This document shows positions 45,325 to 54,513 of a DNA stretch of 64,000 nucleotides, in pieces. The notes below the pieces were generated by a model. The model saw only the letters and a program-made list of their open reading frames with translations. It was not told where the DNA came from and made no database searches. Position 1 is the stretch's first letter. The number at the start of each line of letters is the position of its first letter. Both the position numbers and the translations under genes were made by a program. This stretch comes from Paenibacillus plantiphilus (GTDB lineage: Bacteria > Bacillota > Bacilli > Paenibacillales > Paenibacillaceae): assembly GCF_927798095.1 (NCBI RefSeq), contig NZ_CAKMMF010000021.1, forward strand, positions 45,074 through 109,073, read 5' to 3'.

Positions 45325-45896
45325 AAAGAGAAGCTACGTATCAGCAGCTGCTAAATGCGGCCTTGTTGTGTTTCTCCGAAAAAGGATACACATCAACGAC
45401 GTTAGGAGATATCGTTGCGCGCACCGGACATACGAAAGGAGCCTTCTACGGTCATTTTAAGAGCAAGGAAGAGCTGTTTTTCCACGTGCTGGATTACCAG
45501 AATCAACAGACGCAAGGGTGGACAGACGTACCTAAACACTACAGCCCGGCGGATACGACATTGGAAGAGGTCATCAGGCTCACCGTGGTGAATCTTGCAG
45601 AGAAGCTGCAAGGGGTCGATAACTGGATTGTCGTACTGGTCGACTTCTATCTGCAGACGAAACATCATCCCGAGTATCATGAGAGGCTGAAGGCGAAATA
45701 CGGATTATGGATATCCGAGATTTCTACTCTTGTGAGGGTATTGCAGGAGCAAGGCTGGGTCTCTCAAGATAAAGATATCCAGCTAACCGCGATGCAAGTG
45801 CTCGCTTTTAATGAAGGGTATACGATATTTTCCGTGCTGTTTGGGGGCGTGAACGATCAAGCATTGATCAAGGGCTTGGTCCGGTTGCTGTCGTAG
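45300..45896 (+). CDS. TetR/AcrR-family regulator, full length (copy 2)
   Basis: A 198-residue repressor with the helix-turn-helix at about 25-55 (TLGDIVARTGHTKGAFYGHF) and a complete ligand domain (ADTTLEEVIRLTVVNLAEKL onward). TTG start after GGAGGAG within the hxlR end, so the two regulators are co-translated. Two regulators with one divergent target suggest combined sensing of a toxic compound. Confidence 0.92.
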   Translation: MEKNKFQLKREATYQQLLNAALLCFSEKGYTSTTLGDIVARTGHTKGAFYGHFKSKEELFFHVLDYQNQQTQGWTDVPKHYSPADTTLEEVIRLTVVNLAEKLQGVDNWIVVLVDFYLQTKHHPEYHERLKAKYGLWISEISTLVRVLQEQGWVSQDKDIQLTAMQVLAFNEGYTIFSVLFGGVNDQALIKGLVRLLS

Positions 45897-46041
45897 TGGG
45901 ATGGCTTCATTGACCATGGCAGCTCCCTGCTTTAATATATACCTACTGTATAGTATTTTATTATATGAGTAAGCCGTTCATCGAGTTGACGCATCCAGGA
46001 GGCTGTCCGAGGCGCGTCGATTGGCGATTTCTCTGAATCTA
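45897..46041. other. Intergenic region before the SLH promoter
   Basis: About 145 bp with no gene and no strong hairpin. The regulatory repeats start at 46042. Confidence 0.4.
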
Positions 46042-46085
46042 TTAAGATTCCTTTAAGAGTTTACAGGGGGACTACTACGTATAAT
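46042..46085 (+). promoter_or_regulatory. Direct-repeat response-regulator site and -10 of the first giant SLH gene
   Basis: TTAAGA at 46042-46047 and 46053-46058 stand 11 bp apart, one helical turn, as in PhoB/OmpR-type sites. After 21 bp comes TATAAT (46080-46085), followed by TTTCT. No -35 hexamer is present, which suggests activator dependence. The same layout, base for base in spacing, stands at 56693-56736. Confidence 0.78.
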
Positions 46086-46191
46086 TTTCTGGTAGGGTAA
46101 CAACACACTTACGAGTGTGGGTTAACGAAAACCATCTGTTGCTAAGTTCAGATGAGGAAATACATAATAACATGACGGAGGTAACCAGGCA

Positions 46192-49100
46192 ATGAAACAA
46201 ATAGGGAAACGATTGAGCAGTCTGCTGCTTTCAGTATGTATGGCGCTGCCGATGTTGGTCATATCGCCAACGATGGCGGTTGCTGCGAGCGAGGAGTTTT
46301 TTCTCCCGACAGGACAAACCTATTATTTTGACTTATCCAGCGAAGTGGACCATATCGGTACAATCAACTCTGCTGTGCCAGATGCAACCCTGCACTATGT
46401 GCCGTTCACTTATGTGGGAACAATCAACGCGTATAATCTCGACAGCTCAAGCAGCGGCTATTCAAGCGCTTCGGATAATGCCATTGCAAGCGATCGCAGT
46501 CTTTTTGTGGCGGATTATAACCTGAGCCACTCTGTCTCGTGGAATACGTTGAATGGGAATGGCCTCATCTACGGCAAAACCTATGACACCAACTACACAT
46601 TGCGATCACTGAGTATGGGGAATGTCACGGAGGATGTTGGCTCACCAATAACCAATGAATGGGATCGAATTCTAGACAAAGATGATTCCTTGATCAAAAA
46701 CTGGTCCATCCGCACTTGGGGACAGGACACGTATAAGAATAATTTGGGATCGCGCAGTGCGAGAGGAGGCTCGGGCGGCGTGCGCTATACGCTTAGCGCC
46801 CAGGTGAATTGGGCCAGTTCCGGATACGGCTTCCGACCCGCTCTTGAAGTGATGAATGCCGGTACGCTGGGACTTAATGGGTTAAAAGTCGTTACTGTTC
46901 ATTTGAATGGCGGCAGTCTCGACAACAAAACAAGTATTCAAGTCGTCCGCGCTGGAGGATCGTTCACCGCGCCTAGCGGTACGGGCTTGACCCCGCTGGA
47001 TAATATGATATTTGGCAAGTGGAACACGGAAGCAGATGGCAGCGGCACAAGCTACGGAGCAGGGGCAAGCGTTCCAGACACGGTTACAACGCTATATGCC
47101 CAGTGGGAACCGACGCTTGGAGACACCTTTTATTTCGACCTGTCAGGCGAAGCAGGCCATATCGGCACTGTGAACACGGCCGTGCCCGATCCTACTCTGC
47201 ACTATGTACCGTTCACCTATACGGGAACAGTCAACGCATATAGTCTCGACAGTTCAAGCAGCTTTGACTCGAATGCGTCCGCGAATGCAACTGCAAGCAA
47301 TCGTAGTCTTTTTGTAGCGGATTATGTCGTAAGCCATACGGTTTCATGGGATACGCTGAACGCGAACAACCTGATCTTTGGTAAAACCTTTGATACCAAC
47401 TATACCTTGCGTTCTCTAAGCGGGGGGAGTAAGCCGAATGGTAGTTCTGGCGGGACACCAACGACCAATGAATGGGATCAAATTTTGAATAAGAATGGGT
47501 CCTGGATAAAAAACTGGCCGCTATTCTCATTGATGCAGGACACCGGTGAAGTAAATGGAGTGGTTCGTGCTTCGCGGGGATTTGCGAGTGTGCGTAACTG
47601 GGTTGGCGTCAGCAATGATAGCTCCAATAATAACTTTGGGTTCCGACCTGCTCTGGAAGTTCGGGATGCCGACACATGGGGTCCTAATGGATTAAAGGCC
47701 GTTCGCCTTGAACTTGGCGGCGGGAGTATGAATGGAGAAAACCGTATTCACATCATTAGCGGTGGAGATCAGTTCACTGCGCCAAGCGGCACAGGCTTGA
47801 CTCCCCCGGAAGATATGACATTTGTTAATTGGCAAACAACGGGGGACCCAAGCACGACCTATGCCCCAGGGCAAACAGTCGCCTATACGAACGGTATGGG
47901 GCTGACTGCTGTATGGGAATATGTCACGGAACCGGAGACCACGCCGGTGATTGAAATCGACTATGATGGGGAACAGCTGACAGGTTTTATGGTAGGCGGC
48001 AGCTATACCATCGATGGTGCGCCGGCAGCTCCGGTTGGTGGTGTGCTGGATGTTGCGGGCTATATCGGAACGACGATTGCCATCGTGAAGAAGGGCAACG
48101 GTACGACGACGACGGATAGCTTGGCTCAAAACCTGATTATTTCGGCAAGACCAGCAACCCCGACGGCAACGGGTGTTGATCCGACGACCATTGGTGGCAC
48201 AGGTAAAATTACCGGCGTGACCACGGTCATGGAGTACAAGTCTTCGACCGGCGCTTGGACGGATGCAACGGGTACTGAAATTGTGAATCTCGATGCAGGA
48301 ATCTATCAGGTTCGCGTCAAAGCAACGACAACCAGCTTCAAGAGCGCGGAGCAGATCATTACGCTCACAGCACTGACACCGATGGACAGCACGATCAGCC
48401 CGACAACGGCAAGCTTCGATAAGAAGATCGCCGCGCAAGCGGATGTAACGACGAACTTGACACTGAACGGCAACACGCTCGTTAGCATCAGCAATGGAAC
48501 ATCGGCGCTTGTGTCCGGCACCGACTATACGGCAGCGGGGAATACGGTGTCGATTAAGAAAAGCTACATGGTCGCGCAGCCGGTAGGGACCACGAGCTTG
48601 ACGTTTACGTTCAGCGGAGGAGCGGATCAGACGCTGGCGATCACGGTCAGCAACACGACGCTGCCAGGATACACTGTGACGTATAGCGGCAACGGCGCTA
48701 CGTCCGGAAGCGCACCCACGGATGGCGGCTCTTATGCGGGAGGAGTTGCGGTAGCGGTGTACGGCAACTTGGGAAATCTGAGCAAAACGGGCTACACGTT
48801 TGCAGGCTGGAACACGCAAGCAGATGGAGACGGAGCGAACTACGCGGCGGGAGCGATCTTCACTATGGAAACCGCCAACGTTACACTGTATGCGAAGTGG
48901 AAAAGCAGCAACGCGGATTTAAGCGGTCTGACGCTGCCGGGCAGTACGCTGAGCCCGACATTTGCTGCAGCCACAACAAGCTATACGGTCAATGTGAGAA
49001 ACAGTATGAGCAGCATTACGGTAACGGCGATGGTCCGCGATGCCGACAATGCCACGGTTGCGGCGGCGGTGTACAACAACGCGGGGACGATAACCAGCGG

Positions 49101-49881
49101 CCCAATCCCATTGACAAGCGGTGCTGTGTCCCCGTCGCTCCCGCTGAACGTGGGCATCAATTTGATTAACCTGGTCGTGACAGCGGAGGATGGTACAACG
49201 AAGACCTATGAAGTTACAGTGAACCGCGCATCCAATGATGGCAGCAGTGGCGGTTCAACTGCACCACCAACGGTGCCAAGTGAAGAGGAGGTATCAACAG
49301 AGGAGCCTTCAACAGAGCAGCCTCCGACAGATACGAACCCGACCATTGCATTTCGCGATATTGATGGACATTGGGCCGAGGCATACATCAAGCAAGCCGC
49401 TAGCATCGGTATCGTCGCGGGCTACCCGGATGGTACATTCAAGCCGAACCGTACGGTGACTCGCACTGAATTTACGGTGATGCTGATGAACACACTGAAG
49501 CTGCCAGGAGAAGGAACGGCACTAACGTTCACTGATACAGCGAAGATCGGCTCTTGGGCGCAGAAAGCGGTCGCGCAGGCTGTACAAGCAGGAATTATTA
49601 GTGGCTATGAGGATGGCAGTTTCCGCCCGGATGCAGAAATAACGCGTGCCGAGATGGCCATGATGCTTGCAAACGCATCGCGTTTGTCTCTCGAAGCGAA
49701 CGCCGCAACCGGTTTTGCGGATGACAGGGATATTCCGGCGTGGGCGAGGGGCGCAGTGTCAGCTGTTAAGAAACGGGGCCTTATACAAGGTAAAGGTTCA
49801 AATGAATTCGACCCTGATGCCAGCACTACAAGGGCAGAGGCAGCTACCGTACTGATGAGGATGTTGGAGCCAAAGAGTTAA
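46192..49881 (+). CDS. Giant SLH-domain surface protein with InlB-type and CBM_X2-like modules
   Basis: A secreted 1,229-residue protein. A signal peptide ends near residue 32 (MAVAA). Two related modules of about 200 residues follow (each opening YYFDLS/FYFDLS...HIGT and holding HYVPFTY). Each ends in an InlB-type B-repeat (GKWNTEADGSG). Then come a CBM_X2-like Ig module (STISPTTASFDKKIA), a third InlB-type repeat (TGYTFAGWNTQADG), a cadherin-like beta-sandwich and a Thr/Pro/Glu linker. Three SLH motifs close it (about 1045-1225), anchoring it to the wall. GGAGGT precedes the ATG. Likely role: cell-surface adhesion or S-layer associated scaffold. Controlled by the direct repeats upstream. 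Confidence 0.92.
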   Translation: MKQIGKRLSSLLLSVCMALPMLVISPTMAVAASEEFFLPTGQTYYFDLSSEVDHIGTINSAVPDATLHYVPFTYVGTINAYNLDSSSSGYSSASDNAIASDRSLFVADYNLSHSVSWNTLNGNGLIYGKTYDTNYTLRSLSMGNVTEDVGSPITNEWDRILDKDDSLIKNWSIRTWGQDTYKNNLGSRSARGGSGGVRYTLSAQVNWASSGYGFRPALEVMNAGTLGLNGLKVVTVHLNGGSLDNKTSIQVVRAGGSFTAPSGTGLTPLDNMIFGKWNTEADGSGTSYGAGASVPDTVTTLYAQWEPTLGDTFYFDLSGEAGHIGTVNTAVPDPTLHYVPFTYTGTVNAYSLDSSSSFDSNASANATASNRSLFVADYVVSHTVSWDTLNANNLIFGKTFDTNYTLRSLSGGSKPNGSSGGTPTTNEWDQILNKNGSWIKNWPLFSLMQDTGEVNGVVRASRGFASVRNWVGVSNDSSNNNFGFRPALEVRDADTWGPNGLKAVRLELGGGSMNGENRIHIISGGDQFTAPSGTGLTPPEDMTFVNWQTTGDPSTTYAPGQTVAYTNGMGLTAVWEYVTEPETTPVIEIDYDGEQLTGFMVGGSYTIDGAPAAPVGGVLDVAGYIGTTIAIVKKGNGTTTTDSLAQNLIISARPATPTATGVDPTTIGGTGKITGVTTVMEYKSSTGAWTDATGTEIVNLDAGIYQVRVKATTTSFKSAEQIITLTALTPMDSTISPTTASFDKKIAAQADVTTNLTLNGNTLVSISNGTSALVSGTDYTAAGNTVSIKKSYMVAQPVGTTSLTFTFSGGADQTLAITVSNTTLPGYTVTYSGNGATSGSAPTDGGSYAGGVAVAVYGNLGNLSKTGYTFAGWNTQADGDGANYAAGAIFTMETANVTLYAKWKSSNADLSGLTLPGSTLSPTFAAATTSYTVNVRNSMSSITVTAMVRDADNATVAAAVYNNAGTITSGPIPLTSGAVSPSLPLNVGINLINLVVTAEDGTTKTYEVTVNRASNDGSSGGSTAPPTVPSEEEVSTEEPSTEQPPTDTNPTIAFRDIDGHWAEAYIKQAASIGIVAGYPDGTFKPNRTVTRTEFTVMLMNTLKLPGEGTALTFTDTAKIGSWAQKAVAQAVQAGIISGYEDGSFRPDAEITRAEMAMMLANASRLSLEANAATGFADDRDIPAWARGAVSAVKKRGLIQGKGSNEFDPDASTTRAEAATVLMRMLEPKS

Positions 49882-50012
49882 CTTTCATGGCGAAGCGCGC
49901 AAACGTTACATTCTGGTGCTGGGTAAGCAGGAGTTGGTCGATTGTCTGGAGAAGTTTCAGATCAATTATGAAATTTCGTTTTTGTTATATATGGGGTGGA
50001 AGGGGACTAGTC
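49882..50012 (+). other. Spacer with a protein-like reading frame
   Basis: In a different frame from the next SLH protein, about 49,905-50,030 reads GEARKRYILVLGKQELVDCL and EKFQINYEISFLLY. It looks coding but has no start of its own. It may be the tail of a lost gene; it also overlaps the start of the next SLH gene. Not identified. Confidence 0.3.
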
Positions 50013-53000
50013 ATGAAGAGCTTGTTAAACCACAAGTGGTTGACTAAACTGCTGGTCGTGATCTTATTCACGACAGTGACGTTATCTTTTGGCGCGGAAA
50101 AGAAGGTGGTTGCTTCTGCATGCAGCGGCATAACGCCCGGAGCGACTTCCGCTTGTCCGATCATCATTACTGACGCCGACGGTCTGGATACGATGCGACA
50201 AAATCTGGGGGCTCATTATGCGCTTGGTGCGGACATCGACATGTCGGAATATTTGAGTCCGGGAGGCAACGGATACAATGGCGGAGACGGTTGGGAACCT
50301 GTTGGAGCTAGAGGAGGCGCTGCCTATGCGTTTACCGGCACATTCGACGGAAACGGCCATACAATCTCCAATCTGATAATAAACAGCAATGCCGGCTCAG
50401 TCGGATTATTTGGTGTTGCACAAGGGGCAACCATTAGAAATGTAGGCTTAATCAATGTTGATGTTGCGGGCAACGGAGGAAGCAGCGACGTCGGCGGTTT
50501 GGTTGGCGCCATAGAAGTTTCGATGATTGAAAACTCCTATGTTACCGGAGTTGTCAGCGGCGTTGATACTGTTGGCGGTTTGGTTGGATATGCCACCGGA
50601 ACGGGGGTTAACCCCAGCCGAATTCATTATAGTTACGCTGCAGTTCAAGTAACCGGTCCCCCGACTGCCGATATCGGCGGTTTGGCCGGTTATATGCAGG
50701 GCAATGTGCATCAAACTTGGACATACTACGACATGAATTTAACGATGAACTCGTCTTTGGGGACTGGATTAACGACCAATGAGATGAAAAGCGCAGCCAG
50801 TTTCTATGAGTGGGACTTTTCTCCTTCAGGCCGTTGGGGCATTGTTGAGGGCGCGACGTACCCGATGCACCGCGCGACATTTGAACAAATTGTATTGGAC
50901 GAGCTTACCGTCGACAATGGCGACATCGCGTTTACACCTTCGTTCGCCAGCGATGTATGGACATATTCCAGCCGGGTAACGGGCGAAGTGGGCAGCGTGA
51001 CGGTGGCGGTCTATACAAACAATGCCAATTCAAGCGTATCCATCGAGGGAGTCGCCACCAATTCGAGGAGCGTCAGCCTGCTGCCGGGCAATAACGTCAT
51101 CAACGTTACGGTGCTGACCAACGTATCGGTTCCCGGCGCAGCGACTGATCCGTATGAGACGAACTATACGTTGAACATTATTCGCGAGAACGGCACGGAT
51201 TTTCCGCACCGTATTACAACCGCCTCCCAGCTGGCGGCAATCGGAGCTGGCGCATATGAACGGAGTGACAGCTATGAGCTGATGAACGATATCGAGTTGT
51301 CCGGTCTGGATTGGGAGCCGATCGGAGCCGGGGGCTCGCCGTTTACCGGCGTATTCGATGGCAATCGGCATGTTATCCGCAATTTGACCGTCACCGGCGC
51401 GGACGACGATGCCGGTCTGTTCGCGGCATCCTCGGGCACAATCCGAAATATTGGCCTTGAGGATGCTTCCGTATCGGGTGGCAGCCGAGTTGGCGGATTG
51501 GTCGGCAGCAACTCGGGAACGGTATCGAACGCTTATGTGAAGGGCAATGTTGCCGGAGACGAGCATGTCGGCGGACTAATCGGGCTAAACAGCGGCGCAG
51601 CAGCCGTGATGTACACCTATGCCGCAGGTCACGTAACCGGCACTGATCATATGGGAGGGCTGATCGGTGAAAACACCGGCGACGCTGCTGCCAATTCGTA
51701 TTGGGATACCGAGATCGGCGGGCTCTTGATTTCCGGCGGCGGCGAAGGAAAAACAACGGAAGACATGCGGCTGGCAGCTACATATGTCGGCTGGGATTTC
51801 GCAGGAACTTGGGCCATTATGAACGGGTCAACGTATCCGATGTTCATCCGTCACTTCGACGCTGTGAAGCTGCAGGCTTTAAGCGCAGCATCAACGGACG
51901 GCGTCGTTAGCTGGACTCCTGCTGTTTTCGCATCGGCTCAAGGCGCATACGAGCTGCAAGCTGACCGCTACGTGGAAGCCGTCAATGTTGCCGCCATTCC
52001 CGCTGCTGCCGATACGGCGGTGACGATCGGCGCTGCAGCATCCGACTCGGCGCAAGTGGCTGTAACCGCTGGGAGCAATGTGATTATGATCAGAACCGAC
52101 AATGTCAACGGCACGCCTCAAGGCGCGTACCGACTAACGATCAAGGTTCCCGCTCCGGAGATGACCGGACTCGACATTCCGGCCGCCCACTACTACATCG
52201 CGGGCGATACATTAACGTTTAGTGTGAGCTATGAAGGAAATATCGAAGTAACAGGCAATCCGACAATTCCTGTTGTAATCGGAGAAGGGGCAGACGCAAC
52301 GACAGTGTACGCCACCTACTCCGGACATCCTCCAGGCCAGCAAAACAAGCTGATCTTTACGTATGTCGTGCAGGCAGGACTTGTGCATGCGAACGACCTT
52401 GAAATCGGAACGCACATCCAGTTGACGGATGGCGCCGAGATCTATGCCGCTGGGACAACTGTTCCTGTTTCGCTTGCTTTGCCTGCTATGGCGACTACCG
52501 GCATCATCATCGATTCCGTAAAACCGGACATCACGTTATCGCAGCAGCCAGCGAGCGCGGTAATGACTAACGATCCCGTGACAGTAACGGTGTCAGCCGA
52601 CGGCACAGGAAGCGCTATTGCTGCAACCAAGTGGGCGGAAGGGCTGAGAGCTGCGGATTATTTTGCAGCAGAAGGCCATTCGCTTGCCAGTGGCAGCTTC
52701 GTGGCTGCCGCAAATGGAACGTACACTGTATATGCCGAAGACGAAGCCGGCAACAGTGGTGTCGCAACGATCGATATCGGCAATATTATTGACGAGCTGC
52801 CGCAAATCAGCCTGTCCCACAGCCCGACACAAACCAGCCCTTCGGTTTCCGTCACCGCCACAGCGGGTGTGCATGGCGCTGCAAACTCGGTAACGAGGAT
52901 GAACTGGCTGCCGGGAAGCCATTCCGCAGCCGATTTTGCCGACGGGACAATCGGAACCGACATAGTAGCGGCCGGGCAATTTACAGTCACAGAGAATGGC

Positions 53001-54413
53001 ACTTATACCGTCTATGCAAAAGATGCGGCGGGCAATGAAGCGGTGGCGGAAATTACGATTTCGAATATTGGGATGCCCCCAGACAATCAACCGACTGAAC
53101 CCGCGCCTGTGTTTCCTATACCTTCAATCGGTCCTAAAATTATGGTCGATGCCAGCGGCGGTATCTCTATTCTGATCCATTCATCCTATCTCGTCAAAGA
53201 AACGCTCGAAGACGGTACAATCGTCGAACATGTCGTGCTAACCGATGGAATTATCGAGCAAGTGCTGAAATTGCTAGGAGAAGCACAAAGAAAGTTTGTA
53301 ACCGTCGTAATCGATGACAGCGAGCAGGCCGTTCAGGTACAGTTTCCAGCGGCCTCCCTCCAGAAGGTGAAGGGCGCCTACCCGAATACCGTGTTCGAGG
53401 TCCAGTTGAACGGTTCCAGCTATCAGCTGCAAGTGAATGCGCCAGATCTGCAACAATTGTCCAAACAATTGGGCGCTGCGCTGCCAAGCATGCACGTAAA
53501 TGTCCTCATCGCCAAGGTTGTCGGACAACAGAAGGAACAGCTGGAGCAATTCGCGAGCAAAGCCGGACTTAAGCTGCTCGGTCATGCGGTAGATTACAAA
53601 GTAATCGTGTCAGCTGGCGGACAATCAATGGAGGTTCGCGATTTTGGCGGAACGTATATCATTCGGGCGATTGCGCCAGGCGAGGATATGTCGGGCAAAC
53701 GTATCACCGCTGTTTGGTACGATCCCGAAGCGCCAGCCCTGTCCTTCGTTCCGGCAGTGACGGCAGCGAGAAATGACGGCAGGCCGGAAGTAGCGATGAA
53801 AGTACCGCACAACAGCATCTATGCGATCATGGAATCGGCGCACAAATCATTTTCCGATCTGAACGGTCATTGGGCGAGAAGCAGCGTGGAGCTGCTTGCG
53901 TCAAAGCTAATTGTAAGCGGGGTATCCGACAGCCGCTTCGCGCCGAACGATTCCATCACAAGAGCGGAGTTCACTGCGTTGCTGGTTCGCGCCTTAGGAA
54001 TTAGAACCGAACAAACCGTAGAGAGCGCCATTTTCGATGATGTTGCCAAGGAAGCTTGGTATGCGCCGGTCATTGAAGCAGGCGTTAAAGCCGGATTGGT
54101 AAGCGGTATATCAAAGGAAAGATTTGCGCCCGGCGTCACGATTACAAGAGAACAGATGGCTGTCATGTTCAATAATGCGTTCACGCTATTGCGTTATCCC
54201 GAATTTGCCGCCGATCATGTTCAAGGCATTCTTGGACAGTTTGATGATCACACCGCAATATCCCCATGGGCACAATCGGCGGTTGCGCAATCCGTAGCCT
54301 CAGGCATCATCCTGGGAGCAGATAACGCGATCATGCCTTCTGAGCCTGCGACCAGAGCGCAAGCTGTTGTTATGCTGAATCGGTTTCTGCAGCATGTCGC
54401 GTTCATTGACTAA
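50013..54413 (+). CDS. Giant SLH-domain surface protein with GLUG repeats
   Basis: A secreted protein of 1,466 residues. ATG 50013 follows AAGGGGA and opens a signal peptide (KSLLNHKWLTKLLVVILFT); the frame upstream to 49887 is a spurious extension. The N-terminal half holds two sets of GLUG-type beta-helix repeats (DVGGLVGAIE, TVGGLVGY, HVGGLIGLNS, HMGGLIGENT), each followed by a cadherin-like sandwich. Ig-like modules carrying NGTYTVYAKDAAGN follow. Three SLH motifs (about 1275-1460; LNGHWARSSVELLASKLIVS) anchor it. It lies 131 bp after the previous SLH gene with no terminator between, so the two probably form one operon. Confidence 0.92.
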   Translation: MKSLLNHKWLTKLLVVILFTTVTLSFGAEKKVVASACSGITPGATSACPIIITDADGLDTMRQNLGAHYALGADIDMSEYLSPGGNGYNGGDGWEPVGARGGAAYAFTGTFDGNGHTISNLIINSNAGSVGLFGVAQGATIRNVGLINVDVAGNGGSSDVGGLVGAIEVSMIENSYVTGVVSGVDTVGGLVGYATGTGVNPSRIHYSYAAVQVTGPPTADIGGLAGYMQGNVHQTWTYYDMNLTMNSSLGTGLTTNEMKSAASFYEWDFSPSGRWGIVEGATYPMHRATFEQIVLDELTVDNGDIAFTPSFASDVWTYSSRVTGEVGSVTVAVYTNNANSSVSIEGVATNSRSVSLLPGNNVINVTVLTNVSVPGAATDPYETNYTLNIIRENGTDFPHRITTASQLAAIGAGAYERSDSYELMNDIELSGLDWEPIGAGGSPFTGVFDGNRHVIRNLTVTGADDDAGLFAASSGTIRNIGLEDASVSGGSRVGGLVGSNSGTVSNAYVKGNVAGDEHVGGLIGLNSGAAAVMYTYAAGHVTGTDHMGGLIGENTGDAAANSYWDTEIGGLLISGGGEGKTTEDMRLAATYVGWDFAGTWAIMNGSTYPMFIRHFDAVKLQALSAASTDGVVSWTPAVFASAQGAYELQADRYVEAVNVAAIPAAADTAVTIGAAASDSAQVAVTAGSNVIMIRTDNVNGTPQGAYRLTIKVPAPEMTGLDIPAAHYYIAGDTLTFSVSYEGNIEVTGNPTIPVVIGEGADATTVYATYSGHPPGQQNKLIFTYVVQAGLVHANDLEIGTHIQLTDGAEIYAAGTTVPVSLALPAMATTGIIIDSVKPDITLSQQPASAVMTNDPVTVTVSADGTGSAIAATKWAEGLRAADYFAAEGHSLASGSFVAAANGTYTVYAEDEAGNSGVATIDIGNIIDELPQISLSHSPTQTSPSVSVTATAGVHGAANSVTRMNWLPGSHSAADFADGTIGTDIVAAGQFTVTENGTYTVYAKDAAGNEAVAEITISNIGMPPDNQPTEPAPVFPIPSIGPKIMVDASGGISILIHSSYLVKETLEDGTIVEHVVLTDGIIEQVLKLLGEAQRKFVTVVIDDSEQAVQVQFPAASLQKVKGAYPNTVFEVQLNGSSYQLQVNAPDLQQLSKQLGAALPSMHVNVLIAKVVGQQKEQLEQFASKAGLKLLGHAVDYKVIVSAGGQSMEVRDFGGTYIIRAIAPGEDMSGKRITAVWYDPEAPALSFVPAVTAARNDGRPEVAMKVPHNSIYAIMESAHKSFSDLNGHWARSSVELLASKLIVSGVSDSRFAPNDSITRAEFTALLVRALGIRTEQTVESAIFDDVAKEAWYAPVIEAGVKAGLVSGISKERFAPGVTITREQMAVMFNNAFTLLRYPEFAADHVQGILGQFDDHTAISPWAQSAVAQSVASGIILGADNAIMPSEPATRAQAVVMLNRFLQHVAFID

Positions 54414-54462
54414 AGCCCACAGAGTATAAAATTGAAAAGTGAGTCAGTCCCATAAAATGTGT

Positions 54463-54513
54463 AAAGACGCCTCCAAAGCCACTGTATTTGTGGAGATGGA
54501 AGCGTCTTTTTTT
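54463..54513. terminator. Bidirectional terminator between SLH and kinase genes
   Basis: AAGACGCCTCC pairs with GGAAGCGTCTT around an inner hairpin (CCACTGTATTTGTGG) and is followed by seven T on the plus strand. The kinase gene ends from the other side at 54512. Confidence 0.85.

Larger units (their letters stand above)
44159..45548. repeat. Long direct repeat, copy 2 (oxidoreductase-HxlR-TetR)
   Basis: Partner of 39416-40800. The TetR gene runs through the right boundary into its full C-terminal domain, so copy 2 is the complete ancestor-like version and copy 1 the truncated duplicate. Confidence 0.92.

Noticed and set aside
47692..48819. 375-codon open frame opposite the SLH gene
   Set aside because: It is Arg/Cys-rich low-complexity translation, has no RBS and lies wholly inside a gene with a clear signal peptide and domains. 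The same holds for the long opposite frames at 51030-51566, 52593-53090 and 59014-59541.
49887..50012. 42-residue N-terminal extension of the second giant SLH protein
   Set aside because: Starting at 50013 gives a normal signal peptide with an RBS; the extension would bury it.
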